NCBI GenBank assembly: GCA_051647245.1
Contig: JBOFDS010000012.1
Coordinates: 1-64,000, forward strand
Direction of reading: 5' to 3'
Length of the DNA: 64,000 nt
Source: Brevinema_A sp051647245
GTDB taxonomy: Bacteria; Spirochaetota; Brevinematia; Brevinematales; Brevinemataceae
Shown here: positions 43,117 to 51,627 of the stretch, one piece after another
Layout of the letters: the number at the start of each line of letters is the position of its first letter
How positions within the stretch are numbered: position 1 is the first letter of the stretch
Position numbers and translations under genes: made by a program
Notes under the pieces: generated by a model
Databases searched by the model: none
What the model was told of the DNA's origin: nothing
Seen by the model: only the letters and a program-made list of their open reading frames with translations

Positions 43117-44161
43117 AATAAGGATCGGGTTTGAGCGAAGTGTTTTGAATAAAACTGTCAACGGTTTCAAAAAATTCTTTAGGCTCGTCAATAAAAGTTG
43201 CGTGGGCAGAATTTGTATAACTGACAAGGTGTTTTACACTTGATCCAAGAATAGCAAACCAATTCGTTGTATCATCAGGGGAAGCAATTCTATCCTTCAC
43301 ACCAGACATAACCATCGTAGGAATCGTGATATTTCCAACATTGATAGGCTTAGTGTTGCTTACAAGAGAACAATTCGCAATATCGAGATAAGTACGAATA
43401 GCCCGCTGACTATCATAATAACTATAAAATTCAAATGGAGAATTAAAGACCATTTTCATCGTAAGCTGCGCTGTAAGCTCATCTCGACGATCTTTTTTGA
43501 CAACCATTCCTCCAGCATCATCCACATTATTGAAGTGATCTGTCACATCTTGCCCAAGATACACACCATTTTTACTCTGATACCATTTGATCATTTTTTC
43601 CCATTTTTTGACATCTTTGCCAGCGGAAATTTGATCTTTAGCGTAGTTGGTAACAAAAGTCGCACCGTGCTGCAAAGCATCTTGAATATCCCAAACCGCA
43701 TTCAAATTGATAAATCCATCAAATTGAGTTTGTCGAGAAGAATCTTCAGCAAGATAGTATGCTCCAAGCATCCCACCCCAACTATGTCCCAACACAAACA
43801 TCTTGCGAGGGGAGTATTTTTTTTGAACAATATTTACAATACCTTGCATATGATGCGCAAAATTAGAAATGGTAAACTCTGACTTATCAGGATTTCCAAA
43901 AGTCCCACCAGAGGAGAGTTGATCCCAGTAAACGACGCGATATTTTTTGTGGAGTTGAGCAACTTCGGGCATATCACCGTAGTAAAGTCCGGAAGAACCT
44001 GGCCCACCATGCACCCAAATAATAGTCGCATCAGCATTGGCATTCCCACGAACATAAATAGGAAAATAGGAATTACCATACTTCATATAAAGTAAATCTC
44101 CATCTGGAGCAACAGAACAACCCATAACAAAAAGACTCAATAACAATAAATACTTTTTCAT
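43115..44161 (-). CDS. alpha/beta-hydrolase lipoprotein, proline-iminopeptidase-like
   Basis: The 348-residue lipoprotein (lipobox VMGC, Cys15) has an alpha/beta-hydrolase fold: HGGPG at 51-55 (oxyanion hole), GHSWGG at 125-130 with nucleophile Ser127, a GVKDR acidic region near 288-292 and a His in NSAHATF near 324. HGGPG plus GHSWGG is the pattern of proline iminopeptidases (peptidase S33). Export and lipidation are unusual for that group and suggest peptide scavenging outside the inner membrane. It starts 3 nt after the upstream barrel gene, so the two are coupled. Confidence 0.85.
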   Translation of the reverse strand: MKKYLLLLSLFVMGCSVAPDGDLLYMKYGNSYFPIYVRGNANADATIIWVHGGPGSSGLYYGDMPEVAQLHKKYRVVYWDQLSSGGTFGNPDKSEFTISNFAHHMQGIVNIVQKKYSPRKMFVLGHSWGGMLGAYYLAEDSSRQTQFDGFINLNAVWDIQDALQHGATFVTNYAKDQISAGKDVKKWEKMIKWYQSKNGVYLGQDVTDHFNNVDDAGGMVVKKDRRDELTAQLTMKMVFNSPFEFYSYYDSQRAIRTYLDIANCSLVSNTKPINVGNITIPTMVMSGVKDRIASPDDTTNWFAILGSSVKHLVSYTNSAHATFIDEPKEFFETVDSFIQNTSLKPDPY

Positions 44162-44164
44162 GAT

Positions 44165-44770
44165 CTATTTCCTCGCCAAATCAAGTAATTTGACATTAAC
44201 ACCAACTTGGAAGAACATATGACTGTTAATACCTAGATTCGTCGGTGCTCGTCCATTCCAACCAAAAGTCCCAAACAAACGAACAGGTTTATTGAACTTG
44301 ATTTCAAAATCATAACCAAAATCCCATTGCGCAACAACAAATAATCGATTAAATCCAGGATCCTTGATCTCATCACCATACCAATTGTAAACAGGAACAA
44401 TCATCCAAGAAGTATCCAAACCTAAACCCATCGATAAAGAGGTGAAAAAACCATTTTTCGGATGAACAAAACGATAAGCAAGCGAAGCATAAAAAGAAAG
44501 TGAAAAAGAATTATATGGAAACACAAAAAGTCTAATCGAAGGAAAAGTTACAGCAACACCATGACCTTTGGAGTTCATAAATTCCCAATCCAAAGCAAGA
44601 AGCGTCCCCGACTTAAATGAAGGTTCATACCAATATGTAATTTGCATCCCTAGACGCTTTGTTAAATCTGGTACTTCTTTGTTTTTTAAAGAAAATTCAT
44701 CTTGAGCAAAGGAGATCGTCGTACAAAAAATCAAGTTCAAAAATAAGAATTTCAGCGAATGTTTGAGCAT
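44165..44770 (-). CDS. putative outer-membrane protein
   Basis: The 201-residue protein has a signal peptide (LKHSLKFLFLNLIFCTTISFAQ) and aromatic-rich amphipathic strands (GMQITYWYEP, WDFGYDFEIKF). I infer a small outer-membrane barrel. It does not end in an aromatic residue (LLDLARK), so this is less sure than for the other barrels. It is first in a two-gene operon with the lipoprotein hydrolase. No named family is recognised. Confidence 0.55.
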   Translation of the reverse strand: MLKHSLKFLFLNLIFCTTISFAQDEFSLKNKEVPDLTKRLGMQITYWYEPSFKSGTLLALDWEFMNSKGHGVAVTFPSIRLFVFPYNSFSLSFYASLAYRFVHPKNGFFTSLSMGLGLDTSWMIVPVYNWYGDEIKDPGFNRLFVVAQWDFGYDFEIKFNKPVRLFGTFGWNGRAPTNLGINSHMFFQVGVNVKLLDLARK

Positions 44771-44800
44771 AAAATTTACCTTAATATTTATAATTTTTAA

Positions 44801-44841
44801 TTGAGATATACAGTATATTACATCTCAATACTTAAAGTCAA
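44801..44841 (-). promoter_or_regulatory. promoter with an overlapping inverted repeat
   Basis: TTGACT (44841-44836), an 18-nt spacer and TATACT (44817-44812) form the promoter. An inverted repeat with arms TTGAGAT/ATCTCAA (44801-44828) encloses the -10 box, and ATATAC-A-GTATAT sits inside it. This looks like a repressor site for the barrel-hydrolase operon. Confidence 0.55.
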
Positions 44842-44932
44842 TTTTTTTTCGCAGAGACATTTTTATAATTATTTATACTAAAATAACTCAAAAAACATAT
44901 TCAAATATTATCAAAATCAACCACAATCATCA

Positions 44933-44961
44933 TTGACAATGATGTTATATTTTAGTATAAT
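44933..44961 (+). promoter_or_regulatory. promoter of the chalcone-isomerase-like gene
   Basis: TTGACA (44933-44938), a 17-nt spacer and TATAAT (44956-44961) form a perfect consensus promoter 32 nt before the ATG. Confidence 0.85.
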
Positions 44962-44993
44962 AAAACAATCTCATACGATTAAAGGAAAAAATC

Positions 44994-45551
44994 ATGAAAT
45001 TTTTATCGCTCTTAATAATTTTATTCTCTGCAAGTACTGTTTCTGCCTTGGAAATTAAAGGCGTAAACGTCAGCGACTCTATCAGTGTACAAGGAAAATC
45101 TCTTTCTCTCATAGGCGCAGGACTCCGTAAAAAATCTATCGTAGATCTTTATGTCGCATCACTTTACTCCGCATCTAAGCAGTCCTCAGATATTGCTGTG
45201 ATCGATAATGTAGATCCTATGCTCTTGAAATTACATATTGTTTCAGGTTTGGTTGGAGCAAAACAGCTCAATCAAGCAATCATAGATGGTTTTAAAGCCA
45301 ATCATTCTAAAGAAGAACTTGAGCAAATTAACTCAGAAATAGAAAAACTCAAAACAACATTCAGCACACAAAAAATCAGTACAGATAGTATTGTGGATTT
45401 TGCTTTTTCCGATGAAAACGTCAACATCTCTCTTAATGGAAAAGAGCTTGTGAGCTTTAAGAGTCGAGAATTCAAAAAAGCTTTATTGCGTATTTGGCTT
45501 GGAACAAAACCTGTCGACGCCAACCTCAAAACAAGTCTCTTGTCAAAATAA
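44994..45551 (+). CDS. exported chalcone-isomerase-like protein
   Basis: The 185-residue protein has a signal peptide (KFLSLLIILFSASTVSA). A chalcone-isomerase-like fold follows (LIGAGLRKKSIVDLYVASLY, then KLHIVSGLVGAKQLNQAIIDGF and ALLRIWLGTKPVD). Bacterial members of this family are periplasmic, probably bind fatty acids or other small ligands, and are not flavonoid enzymes. The gene stands alone between its own promoter and a shared terminator. The family call is good; the ligand is unknown. Confidence 0.85.
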   Translation: MKFLSLLIILFSASTVSALEIKGVNVSDSISVQGKSLSLIGAGLRKKSIVDLYVASLYSASKQSSDIAVIDNVDPMLLKLHIVSGLVGAKQLNQAIIDGFKANHSKEELEQINSEIEKLKTTFSTQKISTDSIVDFAFSDENVNISLNGKELVSFKSREFKKALLRIWLGTKPVDANLKTSLLSK

Positions 45552-45564
45552 TCCTTTAAAAAAT

Positions 45565-45597
45565 AAAAACTCCTAAGAAATTCTTAGGAGTTTTTTG
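45565..45597. terminator. bidirectional terminator
   Basis: The arms AAAACTCCTAAGAA and TTCTTAGGAGTTTT form a nearly perfect hairpin with T6, between the converging gene at 45 kb and ribH. Confidence 0.88.
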
Positions 45598-45609
45598 ATT
45601 CTTTGATTA

Positions 45610-46086
45610 TTAAATTTTATCCAAGTAATCCGCAAGATTCATCATTTCGATCGCAGTCATTGCACTCTCAAAACCTTTATTTCCAGCCTTGGTACCAGCT
45701 CTTTCGATTGCTTGTTCAATGCTATCTGTTGTTAAGACACCGAAAATTGTAGGAACATCTTCTTGTAAAGAAACATGAGCTACACCTTTGGTTACTTCAG
45801 AACATACATAGTCGTAATGATCTGTCGATCCCTTGATCACAGCACCAAGACAAATAATTGCACCATGTTTCTGCTTACGAGCTAATCTCTGTGCAGCAAA
45901 CGGAATCTCAAATGCCCCAGGAACCCATACTAAATCTATATCTTCTGCATTTAATCCATGACGAATGAGAGCGTCTTTTGCTCCTTCAATGAGCTTTGAA
46001 ACGATGAATTCGTTAAAACGAGCCGCAACAATTGCTACTTTTTTTGAGCTTTGTTGGACGATTAATGATCCTTCATAAATAGCCAT
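45610..46086 (-). CDS. ribH: lumazine synthase
   Basis: The 158-residue protein makes 6,7-dimethyl-8-ribityllumazine from 5-amino-6-ribitylaminouracil and 3,4-dihydroxy-2-butanone-4-phosphate. Family motifs VWVPGAFEIPFAAQRL and GAVIKGSTDHYDYVC are intact. It is last in the ribD-ribE-ribBA-ribH operon, 1 nt after ribBA, with a GAG site before the ATG. It should assemble into an icosahedral or pentameric shell. Confidence 0.95.
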   Translation of the reverse strand: MAIYEGSLIVQQSSKKVAIVAARFNEFIVSKLIEGAKDALIRHGLNAEDIDLVWVPGAFEIPFAAQRLARKQKHGAIICLGAVIKGSTDHYDYVCSEVTKGVAHVSLQEDVPTIFGVLTTDSIEQAIERAGTKAGNKGFESAMTAIEMMNLADYLDKI

Positions 46087-46087
46087 A

Positions 46088-47296
46088 CTACTCTCCTAAA
46101 ATATCTAATAGATGATTTAACTTATTTCTTTTGGTTTCGAGATAAGTTTTGTTATTTTTGTTATATTTCAATTCCAAAGGAACACGTTTGTTGATCCGCA
46201 CTCCGTAATTTTCGAGGACTTCCATTTTTTCAGGATTGTTCGTCATCAAATCTACAACAGAAACACCAAGATCATTAAGCATTTGATTGGCAATACTAAA
46301 ATCTCTAAGATCCGCAGCAAAACCAAGTTGAAGATTTGCCTCAACGGTGTCCGCACCATTATCTTGAAGAACATATGTTTTGAGTTTGTTGATAAGACCA
46401 ATGCCTCGACCTTCTTGACGAAGATAAAGCAAAATACCTCGACCCTTCTCTGATATATTTTTTAAAGCCGTATCCAATTGCTCACCACAATCACAACGTT
46501 GAGAACCAAACACATCTCCCGTCAAACACTCAGAATGCATACGCATAAGCACAGGATCCCCATCCGAAACATCCCCCATAACCAAAGCAATATGCTCCTG
46601 TTGAGTACGTTGGTCAACATAACCATAGATTTTGAAAGTGCCGTATTTTGTAGGAAGCGTCGTAACAACATTCTTCACAACAAATTGCTCCCTTTTTTTG
46701 CGATATTCAACCAAATCTTTAATGGTAACAATGGATAGTTCATATTTTTTGGCAAACACCATCAAGTCATCAACACGCATCATTGTGCCGTCTTCCTTCA
46801 TGATCTCACAAATAATCCCAGCCGGCTTGAATCCTGCAAGGCGCGCAAAATCAACCGCAGCTTCAGTGTGCCCTTCTCTTTGAAGAACCCCTAAAGATTT
46901 GGACACAAGAGGAAACATATGTCCTGGACGACGAAAATCATCAGGCTTGGCATTGGGATTGAGCATTTCTTTAATCGTTAGTGCTCTATCTGCAGCGGAA
47001 ATACCTGTAGATGTACGAACATGGTCAACAGAAACAGTAAAAGCAGTAGAGTATTGATCAGTATTATTGTAAACCATAGGCTCAATGTGTAATTTCTCCA
47101 GAAGCTGCTTTTCACAAGGCATACAAATCAAACCTTTCCCATGTGTTGCCATAAAATTGATAGCTTCAGGTGTTACTTTTTCAGCAGCCATAAGAAGATC
47201 GCCTTCGTTCTCTCTATCATAATCGTCAATTACAACGATCATTCTTCCTGCTTTAATATCTTGAATTGCTTGTTCAATAGTATTAAATCTATCCAT
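46088..47296 (-). CDS. ribBA: DHBP synthase / GTP cyclohydrolase II
   Basis: The 402-residue bifunctional enzyme has an N-terminal DHBP synthase domain (about 1-200, acidic motif DRENEGDL at 27-34, GHTEAAVDFARLAG) and a C-terminal GTP cyclohydrolase II domain (zinc-site Cys residues in ECLTGDVFGSQRCDCG, then RQEGRGIGL). It supplies both riboflavin precursors. The frame opens at 47317, inside ribE, but ATG 47296 has AGGA 7 nt upstream and starts the domain directly. Confidence 0.94.
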   Translation of the reverse strand: MDRFNTIEQAIQDIKAGRMIVVIDDYDRENEGDLLMAAEKVTPEAINFMATHGKGLICMPCEKQLLEKLHIEPMVYNNTDQYSTAFTVSVDHVRTSTGISAADRALTIKEMLNPNAKPDDFRRPGHMFPLVSKSLGVLQREGHTEAAVDFARLAGFKPAGIICEIMKEDGTMMRVDDLMVFAKKYELSIVTIKDLVEYRKKREQFVVKNVVTTLPTKYGTFKIYGYVDQRTQQEHIALVMGDVSDGDPVLMRMHSECLTGDVFGSQRCDCGEQLDTALKNISEKGRGILLYLRQEGRGIGLINKLKTYVLQDNGADTVEANLQLGFAADLRDFSIANQMLNDLGVSVVDLMTNNPEKMEVLENYGVRINKRVPLELKYNKNNKTYLETKRNKLNHLLDILGE

Positions 47297-47306
47297 ATCT
47301 AATTCC

Positions 47307-47954
47307 TTAAAATCCATTTTCTTTTAAATATTCTATTGTGATCTTTGATTGTGGTTTTGAATTGTCTTGAAAAGTAAGCAAACGCTCTGTGTACTTAGCA
47401 ATCATGTCATTTTCAAGATTGACCAGATCTCCCTCTTTTTTAAGGCTCAAAGTTGTATGTTCAAATGTATGAGGAATGATGCTCACAGAAAAATGCGATT
47501 CACCTAATTCACAAACTGTCAAACTAATCCCATCTATCGTAATAGAGCCACGAAGAATCGTGTACTTAAGGGTCTCTGTGGTAGCTTTAATTTTGATGAG
47601 AACAGCATTGTCATGTTGTTTGATTGATTCTATCACACCAACACCATCAACATGCCCACTCACCAAATGCCCACCAAGCCTCGTCTGCAAAGATAAAGCT
47701 CTCTCAAGATTGACTTTATCATTTATCTTAAGCAACTTCAAAGTAGTTACTTTCATCGTTTCTGGCATAACATCAACGGTAAAAGAATCGAATGTGAAAC
47801 TAGTAACCGTTAAACAAATTCCACTCACTGAAATACTTGCACCAAGCTCAATATCTTCCATAATTTTTTTGCATTGGATTTGGAGTTGCGCTGAAACAGT
47901 GGAGTTTTTGATATTCTTAACAACACCTACTTCTTCAATCAATCCTGTAAACAT
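47307..47954 (-). CDS. ribE: riboflavin synthase, alpha subunit
   Basis: The 215-residue trimeric enzyme has the tandem lumazine-binding repeats: MFTGLIEEVGVV at the start, GICLTVTSF near 45-53, GHLVSGHVDGVG near 93-104 and the matching second-half segment ISLTVCEL. It dismutates two lumazines to riboflavin. Its start overlaps the end of ribD by 16 nt. Length and motifs are normal. Confidence 0.94.
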   Translation of the reverse strand: MFTGLIEEVGVVKNIKNSTVSAQLQIQCKKIMEDIELGASISVSGICLTVTSFTFDSFTVDVMPETMKVTTLKLLKINDKVNLERALSLQTRLGGHLVSGHVDGVGVIESIKQHDNAVLIKIKATTETLKYTILRGSITIDGISLTVCELGESHFSVSIIPHTFEHTTLSLKKEGDLVNLENDMIAKYTERLLTFQDNSKPQSKITIEYLKENGF

Positions 47955-49042
47955 CGTTTCTCCTTAAAATAGCCCTCAATAATAATATCTTGGGAGGCGT
48001 TATTTATTATTTTGTAAGAAGATAGCTCAAAAGCATCTTGAATAGAAGAAACACCTTCACCACCAACCAACGAAGGAGCTTTCCCGCCAAAAATTTTAGG
48101 GGCAAGGTATAGTCTTAATTTGTCTACGACACCTGCTTTCATAGCTGAAAACATCAATTCCCCCCCCCCTTCAAGTAAAATAGAATCTATCCCTCTCTCT
48201 CCTAACTTTTTCATCATGATATTGAGGTCAATATGGTGGTCTTTAAGAGGGGCTTGGAGTATTTCCACACCAAGAGAGGTATAAAGAGTCTGCTGATCGA
48301 GATTTTCGTTGGCAGTTACAATAATAGTAGGGATCTCATAAGTTGTCTGAACCAGTTGCGAATCGATAGGCGTCCGAAGCTTTGTATCAACAACTATCCG
48401 AATCGGATTTCTGCCATTTGGGATTCTTGCTGTGAGCATTGGGTCGTCAGCGAGTACCGTGCCTATTCCTACCATTATAGCAGTGTAGGCATGCCTTAAA
48501 TGTTGAACTTCTGTGCGAGATTCTTCGGAAGAAATCCATTTTGATTCACCACTGACGGTGGCAATTTTACCATCTAAAGTCATTGCCATTTTTGCAAGGA
48601 CAAAGGGTTCTTTTGTAGTTATATATTTGAAAAAAGTTTCGTTAAGAGCCTTGGCTTCATCTTCTAAAATACCCACAGATACCTGAACACCGTGAGCTTG
48701 AAGCTTTGCAATACCTGAACCAGCAACGAGGGGGTTTGGATCCAAAGAAGCTACAACAACTTGTTTAACCCCATGCTTTAGGATTGCATCAACACAAGGA
48801 GGGGTCTTCCCAAAATGACTACAAGGTTCAAGAGTAACATAGATGGTAGCATTGCTAAGATCAGTATTTTTCGGCACTCTGGCAAAAGCCTCTATCTCAG
48901 CATGTGGCGCACCAAAAGCTCTATGAAAACCCTCTGCAAGGATATGATTATCTTTAACAATCACCGCACCAACGTAGGGATTTGGGGATGGATTTCCTCT
49001 TTTTGCAAGCTCTAAAGCACGTTTCATAAACTCTTGATGCAT
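47939..49042 (-). CDS. ribD: bifunctional deaminase/reductase
   Basis: The 367-residue enzyme has an N-terminal cytidine-deaminase-like domain (H47-A-E49, and Cys74 and Cys83 in EPCSHFGKTPPC) and a C-terminal 5-amino-6-(5-phosphoribosylamino)uracil reductase domain (KMAMTLDGKIA, LLEGGGELMF). I chose ATG 49042 with GAGG about 6 nt upstream, not the frame opening at 49054. The LEGGGE codons contain an uninterrupted G10 tract (48160-48169), an unusual slippage-prone site in an AT-rich genome. It is the first gene after the FMN riboswitch. Confidence 0.94.
   Translation of the reverse strand: MHQEFMKRALELAKRGNPSPNPYVGAVIVKDNHILAEGFHRAFGAPHAEIEAFARVPKNTDLSNATIYVTLEPCSHFGKTPPCVDAILKHGVKQVVVASLDPNPLVAGSGIAKLQAHGVQVSVGILEDEAKALNETFFKYITTKEPFVLAKMAMTLDGKIATVSGESKWISSEESRTEVQHLRHAYTAIMVGIGTVLADDPMLTARIPNGRNPIRIVVDTKLRTPIDSQLVQTTYEIPTIIVTANENLDQQTLYTSLGVEILQAPLKDHHIDLNIMMKKLGERGIDSILLEGGGELMFSAMKAGVVDKLRLYLAPKIFGGKAPSLVGGEGVSSIQDAFELSSYKIINNASQDIIIEGYFKEKRCLQD
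48160..48169 (-). repeat. G10 homopolymer inside ribD
   Basis: Ten consecutive C on the plus strand (G10 in the coding strand) encode Gly-Gly-Gly plus the first base of a Glu codon in the conserved reductase loop of RibD. The current length keeps the frame open. Confidence 0.9.
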
Positions 49043-49067
49043 TGTATTCCTCAATCTCTAAAAATAA

Positions 49068-49099
49068 AAAAGCCCTAGATAAACTTAGGGCTTTTATAA
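49068..49099 (-). terminator. riboswitch-linked attenuator
   Basis: The arms AAAAGCCCTA and TAGGGCTTTT followed by T-rich sequence lie between the FMN riboswitch and ribD. This is the expected expression platform that ends transcription when FMN is bound. Confidence 0.85.
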
Positions 49100-49146
49100 T
49101 TGATGTAGAAAATAGACCGCATCCACGATCAAATAAAATATAAGTA

Positions 49147-49267
49147 CACCTTCTCTCATCCAGACTATGACTGTCGGCTTTGGAATTTCACCAAATCAAC
49201 TCTGTATTACACAAAGTTCGTGGGCTTTAACCACCGGTGGAGAATTTCACTCCGCCCTGAAGATACT
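49147..49267 (-). promoter_or_regulatory. FMN riboswitch (RFN element)
   Basis: The minus strand shows the conserved RFN order: ATCTTCAGGGCGGAGTGAAA, then CCACCGGTGG, then AAGCCCACGAA, then TTGGTGAAATTCCAAAGCCG, then ACAGTCATAGTCTGGATG and the closing GAGAAGGT that pairs with the first segment. It sits directly at the predicted start of the rib transcript and upstream of an attenuator, so it controls the rib operon by FMN level. Confidence 0.96.
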
Positions 49268-49269
49268 TA

Positions 49270-49298
49270 ATCGTATCAAAATTCAGCGCTTTTGTCAA
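49270..49298 (-). promoter_or_regulatory. promoter of the rib operon
   Basis: TTGACA (49298-49293), a 17-nt spacer and TACGAT (49275-49270) place the start near 49263, at the first base pairs of the riboswitch. Confidence 0.8.
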
Positions 49299-49314
49299 AT
49301 TTAAATAAGAAAAT

Positions 49315-50268
49315 TTAATATATTTTTTTTGAGAATAAAACTTTTTTAGAAGATGGAGAAGATTCATTATTAGCGATTAAACTTAAAAGTGTAGATACAG
49401 TAAAATTAATAATTTGAGAGTTTGGTCTTTCTAAAACAACTAATTTGCTAGAAGAAATCTTGATATAAGATTTCCCCTCTTCCATAATAACAAAACCTTC
49501 AAGCTCTTCATGAAGAACATTTTGAATGTAGCTAAGAGCATAATCCCCTACAATAATCCAAGAATCCGGCTTCACAGTATCATAAAAACTCTGGATAATC
49601 TCTCCATCCTTCCGACTCTCATGCAATAAACAGAAATTTTGAGTAGAAAAAGGTTTTTTAAAGTATTCTTGGAAGCGTTGCCCAAAAATCTTCATGTAAT
49701 TTTGAATATAGATATCTTCAAAAAGTAAATTAGACGTAACAATAGCTACATTGTCTTTTTTTTGCTGTTGGAGTTCGGATAAAATATCCTCAATATCAGA
49801 CATAAAATCAAATCCAATGTCAATATTCTCACCAGAAGTATTGGCAGAAACAACAACCATAGGAATTTTAGATTTTTTCAAATTCATATGAATATCGTTG
49901 ACCACAGCAACAATACCTTCAACAGGTTCTTTATTTGTAATTGCTTTTAATTGCTCAGCATAATCTTCTGCATTTTTATAACTAAAAGATATAGGGTTAA
50001 AATGATGTTCTGAAAATTTTTGGATAATAGAATAGGTAAAGGTACTGACAAATTGCTTAAGAGCTTGGTCAGCAGGGATAGCAATAACAATCAACTTAGA
50101 CTCTGTTAAATGCTTAGAAGAAGGCGTATAACCAATCTCTTCAGCCACAGCAAGGATTTTTTTTCGTGTTGCTTCGGAAAGCTGGTAAGGTTTGTTATAC
50201 GCTAATGATACAGCAGAAATAGATACCCCCGCCTTACTTGCAACATCCCTAATTGAAATTTTACCCAT
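49315..50268 (-). CDS. LacI-family regulator, target unknown
   Basis: The 317-residue protein has a LacI helix-turn-helix (SIRDVASKAGVSISAVSLAYN) and hinge (AEEIGYTP). A rather divergent effector domain follows. I chose ATG 50268 with GAGGG upstream over the frame opening at 50313. No sugar operon adjoins it. Its neighbours are the rib operon, on the same strand and with no terminator between, and divergent flagellar genes. It may act globally or on a distant sugar locus; the CpG-centred palindrome before the GH19 gene is one conceivable target. Confidence 0.82.
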   Translation of the reverse strand: MGKISIRDVASKAGVSISAVSLAYNKPYQLSEATRKKILAVAEEIGYTPSSKHLTESKLIVIAIPADQALKQFVSTFTYSIIQKFSEHHFNPISFSYKNAEDYAEQLKAITNKEPVEGIVAVVNDIHMNLKKSKIPMVVVSANTSGENIDIGFDFMSDIEDILSELQQQKKDNVAIVTSNLLFEDIYIQNYMKIFGQRFQEYFKKPFSTQNFCLLHESRKDGEIIQSFYDTVKPDSWIIVGDYALSYIQNVLHEELEGFVIMEEGKSYIKISSSKLVVLERPNSQIINFTVSTLLSLIANNESSPSSKKVLFSKKIY

Positions 50269-50576
50269 ACTATTTACCCTCACTATTATTTTACTTAAAC
50301 CCCTAATGTCCAAAATAAAATGCTTAATTCATGATTTATCATAGAAATGATTTCACAATACGAAATATTATATCACAGTTTTTGAAAAAAAACAAACGAA
50401 ATTCTATTATTTTATTAAAATTTTTCAAGGAAAATAAACCTATCGGTGTGTTTTGAAAAAACTTTAAATATAACAAGGAGAAAAGTTGAAAATTTTGGAG
50501 CTTTACTTTATGATTTGATATTATGTAAAAATGTTTTTTGAAAATATTTTTGAAGACACTATCTATCAGGATTATT
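50269..50576. promoter_or_regulatory. divergent intergenic region between the LacI-type gene and fliP
   Basis: On the minus strand, TTGTTT (50395-50390) and TATAAT (50372-50367) with a 17-nt spacer form a plausible LacI-gene promoter; an ATTTC/GAAAT inverted repeat lies just downstream of it. On the plus strand, TTGAAA (50486-50491) and TATGAT (50509-50514) with 17 nt form a plausible fliP promoter. I see no sigma28 or sigma54 promoter and no further gene. Confidence 0.5.
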
Positions 50577-51338
50577 ATGAATTACAAAAAATTCCTTATC
50601 GCTTCTGGAGTCTTGCTCACCGCAATGATCCTCCCAAGCCTCTCCTTCGCTCAACAGATCTCCATCCCAACTGTCAACTTCAACGTCGCTCAAGCCCGCA
50701 CTCCTCAAGAAGTCTCCCTTGCTTTGCAGATCTTATTTATGTTGACGATTATTTCTTTGGCTCCGTCTTTGTTGATCCTCATGACGTCTTTTGTACGTAT
50801 TTATATTGTGTTATCCTTTGTCGGGCGTGGTATCGGTACGCAAAACCTCCCTCCCACTCAAACCATCGCAGGACTTTCTCTCTTTTTGACGCTCTTTGTC
50901 ATGTTCCCAACTTTGAAAGCGTCTTATGATGAAGGCTTAAAGCCTTACTTTGACGGTAAGATTACTCTTGAACAAGGTTACGAAAGGGGGATTGCACCGA
51001 TCCGTCAATTTATGTTCCAAGAGACTTCAGAGCGTTATATTTATCGTTTTATCCAATTAGCAGGCGTCGAACGTCCACGAAACCAAAGCGAAGTCCCTAC
51101 TTATGTTCTCATCCCTGCCTTCGTCATCAACGAAATCTCAATTTCCTTCTATATGGGTGTTTTGATCATGATTCCGTTCACCATCATTGATATTGTCACC
51201 GCTGGTGTTTTGATGTCCATGGGGATGATGATGGTGCCACCGGTAACGATTGCTTTCCCCATCAAAATTTTATTATTCGTGCTTGCGGATGGGTGGGATC
51301 TCTTGATCGACAAGCTCGTTCAAAGCTTTATCAGATAG
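50577..51338 (+). CDS. fliP: flagellar export protein FliP
   Basis: The 253-residue core component of the flagellar export gate has a cleavable signal peptide (about 1-25, cleavage near SFAQ). The family pattern LTSFVRIYIVLSFVGRGIG and C-terminal helices with PVTIAFPIKILLFVLADGW follow. It forms the FliP5FliQ4FliR1 pore in the inner membrane. The frame opens at 50538; ATG 50577 has AGGA 6 nt upstream and begins the signal peptide. It is first of the visible export operon, followed by fliQ after 9 nt. Confidence 0.95.
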   Translation: MNYKKFLIASGVLLTAMILPSLSFAQQISIPTVNFNVAQARTPQEVSLALQILFMLTIISLAPSLLILMTSFVRIYIVLSFVGRGIGTQNLPPTQTIAGLSLFLTLFVMFPTLKASYDEGLKPYFDGKITLEQGYERGIAPIRQFMFQETSERYIYRFIQLAGVERPRNQSEVPTYVLIPAFVINEISISFYMGVLIMIPFTIIDIVTAGVLMSMGMMMVPPVTIAFPIKILLFVLADGWDLLIDKLVQSFIR

Positions 51339-51347
51339 GAGTAAACT

Positions 51348-51617
51348 ATGTCTCAAGGGCTTATTTTAAGTATTGTAAACCAATCAATGATAGAATTGCT
51401 TGTGTTAAGTGTGCCAATCCTTGGTATCACCATGATTCTTGGATTGATCATTTCTATCTTTCAAGCAACAACCTCTCTCCAAGAACAAACACTCACCTTT
51501 GTCCCAAAATTCATCATCGTGTCTCTTTTACTTGCCTTTGCCGCACCATTTTATACAACAAGAATGCTCAACTTCACCGACGCGATGTTTTCGCTCATTG
51601 CCACAGCAAGGATGTAA
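51348..51617 (+). CDS. fliQ: flagellar export protein FliQ
   Basis: The 89-residue, two-helix membrane protein has the FliQ pattern (LSVPILGITMILGLIISIFQATTSLQEQTLTFVPK). It forms part of the export gate with FliP and FliR. It lies between them with gaps of 9 and 10 nt, has an AGGAG site before its ATG, and is of normal length. Confidence 0.95.
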   Translation: MSQGLILSIVNQSMIELLVLSVPILGITMILGLIISIFQATTSLQEQTLTFVPKFIIVSLLLAFAAPFYTTRMLNFTDAMFSLIATARM

Positions 51618-51627
51618 ATAAAAACTC

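Noticed and set aside
50530..50929. A 132-codon plus-strand frame at the start of fliP
   Set aside because: It is a shifted frame of fliP with a Cys- and His-rich translation and no family pattern.
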